The translations under genes were made by a program, and so were the position numbers. This document shows positions 44,283 through 51,529 of a stretch of 64,000 nucleotides of DNA, piece by piece. The DNA is from Martinezella dioscoreae. Lineage in GTDB: Bacteria > Pseudomonadota > Alphaproteobacteria > Rhizobiales > Rhizobiaceae. The stretch lies in the NCBI RefSeq assembly GCF_009176305.1, contig NZ_BLAJ01000005.1, positions 124,001-188,000 on the forward strand, written 5' to 3'. A model generated the notes under the pieces. That model was not told the origin of the DNA and did no database searches. It was given only the letters and a program-made list of their open reading frames with translations. The first letter of the stretch is position 1, and the number at the start of each line of letters is the position of its first letter.

Positions 44283-44897
44283 TCAGTAAAGCGGCTCCTC
44301 GTAGACGGATTTGCCGTCTAGAAGCAGGCTTCTAATATGGGCAACGCCATCCGAAGACACCCGCGCCGCAATGGCGACGCGATTGGCGTTGCGGGCGCTT
44401 TCGATATCGTGTCCCTGCCCTTCGGGCACGTAGTAGCGCTCGATGCCATAAGCGACCCCGACAATCGCCTGCGACGGGTCGGCGGCATCGCCATAGAAAA
44501 CATAGTCGACAGGCAAGCTTTTGAGCACGACCGTATCGGGCTTCGGATCGAGCTTTCCAAATGATGATTCGACGATCCCCCAGTAACCGTCGTCCTGCTT
44601 CTTCAGGCGAACGGACAATAGCGCGCCACTTCGGCTCGCTTTCGGCGGTCCTTCAACCATCGTCGAGAACGGAACCCGCGAGATGTCGTAGTTTAAGGTC
44701 ACGTAGTCGCCGCGCAAAAGATCGCGCGGATCGACTGGCGCAGTCTTCAAAAGAATCTCGACGCCGCTCCGCAAGCCCCAGGCCCGCTCGCCAACCATGT
44801 AGCCAAGAACCGCCGTCTGCAGAGCGGCAACGACGATAGCGGCAATCCACAGGCGGCGGGAACCCATGCTCAGACTCCTCTCAGCGATATCGGTCAT
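44283..44897 (-). CDS. GDYXXLXY family protein
   Basis: 204 residues with one N-terminal membrane segment (LWIAAIVVAALQTAVLGYMV, about residues 16-35), so most of it lies outside the cytoplasm. The motif DLLRGDYVTLNYDIS contains GDYVTLNY, the name-giving signature, at about residue 63-70. Its ATG overlaps the DUF2157 stop by 4 bases (ATGA), consistent with a functional pair. Function is unknown. Confidence 0.88.
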   Translation of the reverse strand: MTDIAERSLSMGSRRLWIAAIVVAALQTAVLGYMVGERAWGLRSGVEILLKTAPVDPRDLLRGDYVTLNYDISRVPFSTMVEGPPKASRSGALLSVRLKKQDDGYWGIVESSFGKLDPKPDTVVLKSLPVDYVFYGDAADPSQAIVGVAYGIERYYVPEGQGHDIESARNANRVAIAARVSSDGVAHIRSLLLDGKSVYEEPLY

Positions 44898-46033
44898 GCC
44901 CGCGTCCCCTGCCCGCGATTATCGGAAAAACGCCGTTCCAGCTGGATGACCAGCCAGGCGGCAATCGCCACCAGCAAGCCGGCAACGAGGAAGAACCCGG
45001 CCGTGCCGATGATCGAGCCGATCGTCTCGCTGGCGAGGTAAAGAATCTCGCAGGAAAAGACGAAATAGGCGAGATAGCGCACCGCGCCGTTGTCGCGGCC
45101 ACTGAGCGCGATTGCGATCACGCAACTCGCCAGTGTCGCTGCCGCCACGATGACGAGCGGCAATTTGTCTTCCACCCAGACATTGTTCTCAAAGGACCCG
45201 TTGCTGATCTCGGCATGAACCAGGAAGAAGCCGATCGATGCGATCAGAAAGGTGTAGAAGGCCGGCGCGGCACCAGCTGTGCGGGCAAAAGGCATCAGCG
45301 GCGAAGCGGGAACACTAACGACGAGAAACGCCGCCATGCCGAGAGCGGCAAACAGGATCGCGGTATTCAATCCCTCATGACGGCCAAATAGCCATGTAAG
45401 CCAGCCGACGAGCATGAGATAGGCCAGATGCCGAGCCATGGGCGCATCGACATAGCGGACAAGCACAATCAGGACCATGGCCATCAGAGGCGGCATCCAG
45501 GGCATGATCCCATACCATTCGTCGAAATGCCCCCAGAGATAGGCGCCGCAAAATGCCCAGGCGAGAAAACCGGCGAGCCCGACCTGCGCCGAGGAACGAA
45601 ACAACGCCGCAACAATGCAGGCCGCGGCGAACCAGACGAGCATCATTCTGAGCTCGTCGCCGGACAGATTGTACATCTGGCCCACCAGCCCCATGGCGCC
45701 GCCGAAACTCAAGGTGCCGAGGATCAACATAGCGGCGGCGAGGATGGAGCGACCCTGAGCTAATAAATATGCCGCCGCGAGATAGAAGGCCCATATCGTC
45801 GCAACCAGCCCCAGCAGACGGGCAATTCTCGGAAGAGCCTCCCAGTTTGCGGAGATGAACAGCAAGATGGCAAGGCCGAGAAGCACGGCGGCGATGATGG
45901 TCAGCACCCGGCCAGCGCTGAAACTCGTCTGACGACCGTCATACTCGTTGAGGATGGCTTTCGCCGTCCCCGCGTCGACCAGCCCCTTGTCGGTCCAGAT
46001 CTTGAGATCCCGCTCCAGCCTTCCCCTGTACAT
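44894..46033 (-). CDS. DUF2157 polytopic membrane protein
   Basis: 379 residues. A soluble N-terminus (MYRGRLERDLKIWTDKGLVD) precedes about ten hydrophobic segments, typical of DUF2157 proteins. GGGGAG lies 7 bases before the ATG at 46033. A longer in-frame start at 46147 has no ribosome binding site and is rejected. It is translationally coupled to the GDYXXLXY gene. This pair is conserved but uncharacterised. No enzymatic motif is apparent. Confidence 0.87.
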   Translation of the reverse strand: MYRGRLERDLKIWTDKGLVDAGTAKAILNEYDGRQTSFSAGRVLTIIAAVLLGLAILLFISANWEALPRIARLLGLVATIWAFYLAAAYLLAQGRSILAAAMLILGTLSFGGAMGLVGQMYNLSGDELRMMLVWFAAACIVAALFRSSAQVGLAGFLAWAFCGAYLWGHFDEWYGIMPWMPPLMAMVLIVLVRYVDAPMARHLAYLMLVGWLTWLFGRHEGLNTAILFAALGMAAFLVVSVPASPLMPFARTAGAAPAFYTFLIASIGFFLVHAEISNGSFENNVWVEDKLPLVIVAAATLASCVIAIALSGRDNGAVRYLAYFVFSCEILYLASETIGSIIGTAGFFLVAGLLVAIAAWLVIQLERRFSDNRGQGTRA

Positions 46034-46361
46034 GCCCGGCTCCCCTCGCTGCGATTCTGCTCGCGACAGAGTTAGCACAAATCGCCGCCCAATCGATGCG
46101 AGCCGAGCGTTCTGGCAGAGGCTTCGGCTCACAGGAATGTGTGCCATATTAATACGGAATTAAGGGATCATGCAGTATCCTGACGGCCGGTAAAGAGATA
46201 CCAACTAAAGATATGCGCGCAGCTCATGCCTCCCATGAAATTATTGCGCTGCACAAATTCGAAAAGTCATACTATTTATCAAACAACAAGACGGCGGTGG
46301 CGCGCCGGACCGATACAGATCGGACCAAGCCTGGGGATAGCATCCCGACACGATATTCGGA
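46034..46361. other. Region between DUF2157 and the sRNA
   Basis: This stretch holds the divergent control regions of the DUF2157 operon and the sRNA. Small dyads CCGAT-ACAG-ATCGG (46309-46322) and GGAT-AGC-ATCC (near 46334-46345) lie just before the sRNA. I could not define a clear -35/-10 pair for either transcript and see no supportable gene. Confidence 0.4.
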
Positions 46362-46478
46362 GCCGCACACTCCTCCTCCCAGTGCGCTTCGATAGATTGA
46401 CGACACTCCTCCTCCCAGTCGTCAATCATCTCAAATGACGCCCACCGCATCCTCCTCCCGCGGTGGGCGTTGTTTTTT
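46362..46478 (+). ncRNA. sRNA with three anti-Shine-Dalgarno loops (alpha-r14/NfeR1 or cuckoo/CcsR type)
   Basis: Three consecutive hairpins each display CCTCCTCCC in the loop. Hairpin 1: CGCAC (46364-46368) with GTGCG (46382-46386). Hairpin 2: GATTGACGAC (46395-46404) with GTCGTCAATC (46418-46427). Loops 1 and 2 are the identical ACTCCTCCTCCCA. Hairpin 3: ACGCCCACCGC (46438-46448) with GCGGTGGGCGT (46460-46470), loop ATCCTCCTCCC, followed by TGTTTTTT, so it doubles as the terminator. The motif is complementary to GGGAGGAGG ribosome binding sites. Layout matches the alpha-r14/NfeR1 and CcsR families as I know them. The 5' end is estimated. Confidence 0.85.
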
Positions 46479-46479
46479 A

Positions 46480-46905
46480 CCCCCTAAATCGGTTTATGCT
46501 GAACGGATACCCATGCCGGCCATCAGCCGGCAATTGCCAGTATGGGAGGAGTCTCAAGCTCACTTCTGAACCGCCGCACGGCAGTTCGCGGCAACATCGG
46601 CCCCTCCAAAACAGCAGGGCTGGCGAAAAGGTGGCTAAGAGCGGGCGGCTACCGACAAACGCTTCGGAATGGCTGACACTGGCGCGGAATTGGCTTCCGG
46701 CGACGGACCAGCTTTGGCCGCGATATGCACACAAAGCAGCCACCATCTTAGGCAAAACCCCCACAAGACTTGCGCATTATGCATAGGTGGCATGAAGCTT
46801 TCGCGCTTTTAGTTTTCGCGGCGCAGCATATATTTAAATCCATTAGATCGACGACGGAACCAATCACGGAACTGCTCGATCCCTTGATCCTCGAAAGGGA
46901 CTACA
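46480..46905. other. Leader region between the sRNA and the first DUF1127 gene
   Basis: 426 bases without a gene I can support. GGGAGGAG at 46544-46551 is complementary to the upstream sRNA loops but lacks a following start codon at proper distance. A 43-codon frame from the ATG at 46542 is of doubtful reality. AT-rich CATATATTTAAATCC near 46828-46842 may be a -10 region for the DUF1127 gene. Confidence 0.35.
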
Positions 46906-47052
46906 ATGAACCTGACCCGCTCTTTCAACAACTGGCGCAAGTATCGTCAGACCGTTAACGAACTCGGCCGCATGAGCGCTCGTGAACTGCACGACCTCGG
47001 CATCGATCGCGCCGACATCCATCGCGTTGCTCGCGAAGCCACCGGCCGCTAA
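46906..47052 (+). CDS. DUF1127 microprotein, copy 1
   Basis: 48 residues, starting MNLTRSFNNWRKYRQTVNEL and ending HRVAREATGR. The RxxELxxLSxRELxDLGI-type core (NELGRMSARELHDLGIDRAD) is the DUF1127/YjiS signature. Highly basic and helical. Such proteins in alphaproteobacteria have been linked to RNA binding, sRNA maturation and phosphate/carbon regulation. AAGGGA precedes the ATG. A strong terminator follows 38 bases after the stop. Confidence 0.9.
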   Translation: MNLTRSFNNWRKYRQTVNELGRMSARELHDLGIDRADIHRVAREATGR

Positions 47053-47090
47053 TCGCCGGATAGGCTTCGCCACTCGCGAAAGCCTCTCAA

Positions 47091-47128
47091 CGCCCGTTGC
47101 GGACCTCCGCGGCGGGCGTTCTTTTTTG
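47091..47128 (+). terminator. Terminator after the first DUF1127 gene
   Basis: ACGCCCG (47091-47097) pairs with CGGGCGT (47114-47120), extended inward by GCGGA-CC-TCCGC. TCTTTTTT follows. Confidence 0.9.
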
Positions 47129-47354
47129 CCTCCCGACTGAGCAAGCGCAGCATAACCGATCCGCCGCGAGCTATTCCTTATCTGCAAAGCACACAAATTT
47201 TGAGCATCGACTGCTTTTTGGGCGTCATATTGCACAAATGCATAGCAGACGCATCTTCTTTGCACTGCACAATCAACCTCTTCGCGCCTATATAGAGTGC
47301 AAGCGCTGAGGCGGTAATCACACCGCCCGCAAACAAGATACCGAGGAAAAGATC
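47129..47354. promoter_or_regulatory. Control region of the second DUF1127 gene
   Basis: The region holds TTGCAC (47256-47261) and CTATATA (near 47288-47294). The spacing from CTGCAC to TATATA is about 18 bases, a possible promoter. Repeated TTGCACAAA-type words are noticeable at 47230-47275. No gene is seen here. Confidence 0.35.
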
Positions 47355-47498
47355 ATGAACCCGATTCGCATTGCAAAGAACTGGATCAGCTACCGCCGCA
47401 CTCTGAACGAACTTGGCAACCTCTCCAGCCAGACCCTTTCGGACATCGGCGTCAGCCGCTACGAAATCCGCAATATCGCTGCTCGTTCTTTCCGTTAA
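47355..47498 (+). CDS. DUF1127 microprotein, copy 2
   Basis: 47 residues, MNPIRIAKNWISYRRTLNEL followed by GNLSSQTLSDIGVSRYEIRN, paralogous to the first copy (shared WxxYRxTxNELGxLS core). GAGGAAAAGATC precedes the ATG and a terminator follows. It has its own promoter region, so the two copies can be expressed separately. Function as for copy 1 is inferred from family only. Confidence 0.9.
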   Translation: MNPIRIAKNWISYRRTLNELGNLSSQTLSDIGVSRYEIRNIAARSFR

Positions 47499-47527
47499 TA
47501 GGAACGGACTGGGCAGACTGCTTCAAG

Positions 47528-47551
47528 ACGGCGCCTTTTGGCGCCGTTTTT
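47528..47551 (+). terminator. Terminator after the second DUF1127 gene
   Basis: ACGGCGCC (47528-47535), TTTT loop, GGCGCCGT (47540-47547), then TTTT. Confidence 0.9.
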
Positions 47552-47779
47552 GATTCTGGCGATTAGAAGCCCCGTACAATTTAACCGTCTCGCAGAGCTT
47601 CCGTTGATCACTGGCGAGTCGCTCGCCCTTATCGGACATCAATGCTGCCACCCGCCCAGCCTCGCAGCAGCCCGTGCACAGCAGGCGAAGATAGCCCCTG
47701 CCGCCATCACGCGCGGTATTGGAACGGAACCGCCGGTTTCTCATTTACAGGTGGAGATCTTTTAGCAGGGAGGCGGAGA

Positions 47780-48136
47780 ATGCAAATCCAAGGAATTTAC
47801 GCCGCGCTCGCGACGGCCAGCATGGACAGGGCGGAAACGTTCTATACTCAACTTTTCGACCGAGGACCTGACGATCGTCCCATGGATGGGTTGATCCAAT
47901 GGCGCAATATTGCCGGCGCGAACATTCAAATCTTCCACGACAAGGAGAATGCGGGACACGGCAGACTAACCATTGTGGTGCCGAAATTGGATGAAGCTCG
48001 CAAATTGCTCGAAGACTTTGGCGTAAAGCTCACGGGTGAATCGCAAGGCAACTATGGAAAGATCGCCCAATTGATTGACCCGGACGGAAACCGCATCACT
48101 CTTGCAGAACCGCCTTCAAGACCTTTCGATAGGTAG
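47780..48136 (+). CDS. VOC family protein
   Basis: 118 residues, a single glyoxalase/bleomycin-resistance-like module pair: MQIQGIYAALATASMDRAET at the start and GNYGKIAQLIDPDGNRITLA at the end. The usual metal His near residue 6 is not evident, so enzymatic activity is uncertain. GGAGG lies about 6 bases before the ATG. It is followed by trmFO. Confidence 0.85.
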   Translation: MQIQGIYAALATASMDRAETFYTQLFDRGPDDRPMDGLIQWRNIAGANIQIFHDKENAGHGRLTIVVPKLDEARKLLEDFGVKLTGESQGNYGKIAQLIDPDGNRITLAEPPSRPFDR

Positions 48137-48253
48137 CTCGCACTAAGCTGGCGGACCAGAGACTAAGTTTGCCGTAAGACCGCTGCGCAGTTTTGCGCGG
48201 CATGCTTTAGCAAAGCATTGGATCGCCGGCCTGCCCGTGATAATGACGCGCGC

Positions 48254-49690
48254 ATGACACAGATCACTTCTTACTCCCCTATCCACGTCATCGGTGGCGG
48301 CCTCGCCGGCTCGGAAGCCGCATGGCAGATCGCCAATGCCGGCGTTCCGGTCATTCTGCATGAAATGCGCGGCGTGCGCGGCACCGAAGCACACAAGACG
48401 GACGATCTTGCCGAGTTGGTGTGCTCCAATTCGTTCCGCTCCGACGATGCCACCAGCAATGCCGTCGGCGTCATCCATGCGGAAATGCGCATGGCGGGTT
48501 CGCTTATCATGGCATGCGCAGATAAGCATCAGGTACCGGCCGGCGGCGCGCTTGCTGTCGATCGGGACGGCTTCTCGGCAGCCGTAACACACGCGATTGC
48601 AAATCATCCGTTAATCACCGTCGTCCGAGAAGAAATCCAGGGGCTGCCGTCCAGGGAATGGGATCAGGCAATCATCGCCACCGGCCCACTGACCGCGCCC
48701 GGGCTTGCCAGCGCCATCCAGGCTGAAACCGGAGCGGATGCGCTCGCCTTCTTCGACGCCATCGCGCCGATCGTCTATCGCGACAGCATCAACATGGACA
48801 TTTGCTGGTATCAGTCGCGCTACGACAAGGTCGGCCCCGGCGGCACCGGCAAGGACTATATCAACTGCCCGATGGACGAAGCCCAGTACAATGCCTTCAT
48901 CGATGCCCTAATCGCCGGCGATGCCGTCGGCTTCAAGGAATGGGAAGGCACGCCCTATTTCGACGGCTGCCTGCCGATCGAAGTCATGGCGGAGCGCGGG
49001 CGCGAAACACTGCGCCACGGGCCGATGAAGCCGATGGGGCTCACCAATGCCCATAATCCCACGGTCAAGGCCTATGCCGTCGTACAGCTGCGCCAGGACA
49101 ATGCGCTCGGTACGCTCTACAACATGGTCGGCTTCCAGACGAAGCTGAAATACGGCGCGCAGGCGGAGATCTTCCGCCTGATTCCCGGCCTCGAAAATGC
49201 AGAATTCGCCCGCCTCGGCGGCCTGCACCGCAATACCTACATCAACTCGCCGACCCTGCTCGACCGCTCGCTGGTCTTGAAGTCGCGCCCGGGCCTGCGT
49301 TTCGCCGGCCAGATCACAGGCTGCGAAGGCTATGTCGAGAGCGCCAGCATCGGCCTGCTCGCCGGCCGCTTCGCCGCAGCCGAGCGCAAAGGCGAAGCGC
49401 CTTTGCTGCCTCCGGATACAACAGCGCTCGGCTCATTGCTGAACCACATCACCGGCGGCCACATCGTCTCCGACGAGGAGCCGGGCAAACGCTCCTTTCA
49501 GCCGATGAACATCAATTTCGGGCTTTTCCCGGAGCTGGAGCCGGGTTCGATCGTCAAGCCGGAAGGCGTCAAGCGCTTTCGCGGCAAGGACAAGACCATC
49601 ATGAAGCGCCAGCTCATCGCCAAGCGTGCGCTTGCCGATTGCGCCGGATGGCTTGGTGTGCCGGCACCCGTGTTCGCGGAAAGCGCCTGA
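48254..49690 (+). CDS. trmFO: Methylenetetrahydrofolate-tRNA-(uracil-5-)-methyltransferase TrmFO
   Basis: 478 residues. It methylates U54 of tRNA using methylene-THF and FAD. The Rossmann motif IHVIGGGLAGSEAAWQIANA and the family signature CSNSFRSDDA, with conserved MRxxGSLIM, identify it. The central CPMDEAQYNAFIDALI and TGCEGYVESASIGLLAGRFA agree. The ATG at 48254 is used, since the family begins just before IHVIGGG. No good Shine-Dalgarno is visible. Confidence 0.95.
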   Translation: MTQITSYSPIHVIGGGLAGSEAAWQIANAGVPVILHEMRGVRGTEAHKTDDLAELVCSNSFRSDDATSNAVGVIHAEMRMAGSLIMACADKHQVPAGGALAVDRDGFSAAVTHAIANHPLITVVREEIQGLPSREWDQAIIATGPLTAPGLASAIQAETGADALAFFDAIAPIVYRDSINMDICWYQSRYDKVGPGGTGKDYINCPMDEAQYNAFIDALIAGDAVGFKEWEGTPYFDGCLPIEVMAERGRETLRHGPMKPMGLTNAHNPTVKAYAVVQLRQDNALGTLYNMVGFQTKLKYGAQAEIFRLIPGLENAEFARLGGLHRNTYINSPTLLDRSLVLKSRPGLRFAGQITGCEGYVESASIGLLAGRFAAAERKGEAPLLPPDTTALGSLLNHITGGHIVSDEEPGKRSFQPMNINFGLFPELEPGSIVKPEGVKRFRGKDKTIMKRQLIAKRALADCAGWLGVPAPVFAESA

Positions 49691-49723
49691 CAATCTGAGC
49701 TGAGGACCGGGCTTTCGGGGTTT

Positions 49724-50185
49724 TCAAGCCTTGGCCGGCGACGCCTGCTCCTGTAGTTTGGCGTCGTCACCCGCCACATAATTGCCGAGCAGCCAGAGCG
49801 ACACTTCCGCGGCTTCGGCAGGTGTCTTGAATTCGAATGTGCCGTTGTGGTGGGGCACATCCAGAAAATCGACGATCAAGCCGCGTCCGGTTACCGAAAT
49901 CTTGGCACGCGCCCTGCCCGGCTCGATCAGATGAACACTGAAATGATTGCGCACATTGCGCATGAACCCCGCCTTGTCGTCATGCAGACGCACGAAGACC
50001 GCCTGCCCGTCGGCGGTCGTCTGCAGCTGGCGAATGGCCTCCGTCGGAAAAGCGCGGCCGAATTCCAGAATCGCAAGGCCGGTATCGTGCAGGCCGTCTT
50101 CCTTGTTCTGCGATGCCATGCGCGTCGCGTAATAGGCAATGAAGATGACAATCGCAAACAGTATGCACCAGACGACAATACCCAC
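49724..50185 (-). CDS. Membrane-anchored hypothetical protein
   Basis: 153 residues starting with GTG at 50185, with GGGGGAT just upstream. One N-terminal membrane helix (GIVVWCILFAIVIFIAYYAT) is followed by a soluble domain (GLHDTGLAILEFGRAFPTEA, GFMRNVRNHFSVHLIEPGRA) I do not recognise. A longer ATG start at 50212 would place the Shine-Dalgarno inside the gene. It lies downstream of the NDUFAF6-like gene on the same strand. Confidence 0.75.
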   Translation of the reverse strand: MGIVVWCILFAIVIFIAYYATRMASQNKEDGLHDTGLAILEFGRAFPTEAIRQLQTTADGQAVFVRLHDDKAGFMRNVRNHFSVHLIEPGRARAKISVTGRGLIVDFLDVPHHNGTFEFKTPAEAAEVSLWLLGNYVAGDDAKLQEQASPAKA

Positions 50186-50260
50186 GGCAGATCCCCCTGA
50201 AATGCAAATCAAGTGCCGCCATCTCCATAGACGCCGAGACTTGCGCGAGCTTGGTGTATT

Positions 50261-51121
50261 TTAGATTTTCTTTGTGATCGACGCTATCGCCATGCGCAGC
50301 TGCCGGCGCCATTGCGGCAGCACCAGCGATTGATCGAAGATGCCGGCTCCGAGCTTCTGTGTCTTCTGCAACACAGGCTCGGCCAAGGTGACAGGCAGAA
50401 AGGCTGGGAATATGGCCTGCGGTATGGCGCCTGCCGCCCTCGCCTTGGCGAGATGCTCGCGACCGAGACCGGCGAAGGCCTCGATCGCCGCCGAAATGCG
50501 TGGCTTGTCCTCGCCGGCGAGAAAACCGTCGCGATCGAGCCCGGTTGCCGCCAGGATCTCCAGCGGTAGATAGAGCTGGCCGCGATGGCGGTGCAGCGGC
50601 ATTAGGAGCAGCAGACCGGCAATTGCCTGCGCGACACCGGCATGGCCGGCGGCATCGGCCGAGCGCTTCGCCTCGTCGGCGGACAAGACCAGGCTCGCAA
50701 GCTGGATGACGGCCGAAGCCGTCTCGCCGGCATAGCCTTCCAGACTGCTGCGGCTTTCCATAGGGTCATCGTAGAGATCGAATATGCGCGCATCGATCAT
50801 GTCGATCAGCGTCTGGCGCGGCAGGCGATACTCTTCAATCGCGGTGAGAAGTTCGGAAGCTAGCGGATTGGCCTCGCTCGAGCCGTGGGACTGCCCTTCG
50901 AGGAGATCGCGCCAGTATTGCATCCGCACTTCGCCGGGCAGCGGCTCATGCACGAGATCGCGTACGCGCGCCAGCTCGGCGTTGAAGGCATAGAGCGCGG
51001 CAAGTGCCGGGCGCTTATCCTCCGGGGCCAGCAGGCAGGCGAGATAGCGATCGCGATCGGTGTCGCGAAGCGTGGCGAGGCAGATGTCCCGGTTGCTCCG
51101 AGGCGCAGCTGGTGTTGTCAT
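50261..51121 (-). CDS. Squalene/phytoene-synthase-fold protein, NDUFAF6-like (complex I assembly)
   Basis: 286 residues. RYLACLLAPEDKRPALAALY followed by AFNAELARVRDLVHE and RMQYWRDLL closely resembles the human complex I assembly factor NDUFAF6. The first aspartate-rich motif of true synthases is absent here (ELARVRD), so prenyl-transfer activity is unlikely. It lies 17 bases after the NDUFAF3-like gene and in the same minus-strand run as secDF, the linkage expected for this assembly factor. The name phytoene synthase would be misleading. Confidence 0.88.
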   Translation of the reverse strand: MTTPAAPRSNRDICLATLRDTDRDRYLACLLAPEDKRPALAALYAFNAELARVRDLVHEPLPGEVRMQYWRDLLEGQSHGSSEANPLASELLTAIEEYRLPRQTLIDMIDARIFDLYDDPMESRSSLEGYAGETASAVIQLASLVLSADEAKRSADAAGHAGVAQAIAGLLLLMPLHRHRGQLYLPLEILAATGLDRDGFLAGEDKPRISAAIEAFAGLGREHLAKARAAGAIPQAIFPAFLPVTLAEPVLQKTQKLGAGIFDQSLVLPQWRRQLRMAIASITKKI

Positions 51122-51138
51122 ACGCTTGGATCCGAAGG

Positions 51139-51525
51139 TCAGACGGCGATCAGCGCCGCGGCCACGGCACGCGATTCAGAAAGCATGATGTTGAAGGTGC
51201 GCACCGCTGCCCCCGTGCTCATCGGGTCGGAGGAAATCTGCTTTCCACGCAGGGCGGCCTTCAGCTCGGCGGGAAGCGGTCGCAGCTCCATGCCGGTGCC
51301 GACGAGCAGCACTTCGATCTCGGCGGCTTCATCGAGAACCTTCTGGAAGCGATCCGGCGTCAGCGCATCGCCCTGCAGCATATCCCAGCCGTAGATGCCC
51401 GAAGGCAGGCATAGCAGCGAACCGCGATGCGACATGTCGGCGAAGCGAAAGCCGCCATTGCCGTAAGCGTCGATCGGTGCGCGTCCGGGGAAATGCGCGT
51501 TTCGGATTTCTATACCTTTAGCCAC
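51139..51525 (-). CDS. Mth938-like domain protein, NDUFAF3 homologue
   Basis: 128 residues. The start is GTG at 51525, 4 bases after the secDF stop. The small domain contains AHFPGRAPIDAYGNGGFRFA, SLLCLPSGIYGWD and VLLVGTGMELRPLPAELKAA, the family signature. In human mitochondria NDUFAF3 assembles the complex I Q-module. Position between secDF and the NDUFAF6-like gene matches the published bacterial gene-neighbour link. Confidence 0.9.
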   Translation of the reverse strand: MAKGIEIRNAHFPGRAPIDAYGNGGFRFADMSHRGSLLCLPSGIYGWDMLQGDALTPDRFQKVLDEAAEIEVLLVGTGMELRPLPAELKAALRGKQISSDPMSTGAAVRTFNIMLSESRAVAAALIAV

Positions 51526-51529
51526 TGTA

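Noticed and set aside
46463..46786. A 107-codon plus-strand frame after the sRNA
   Set aside because: It begins inside the sRNA terminator and has no ribosome binding site or recognisable domain.
50261..51121. Carotenoid or hopanoid synthase
   Set aside because: The first aspartate-rich motif is missing, no terpenoid genes are nearby, and the sequence and context fit NDUFAF6.
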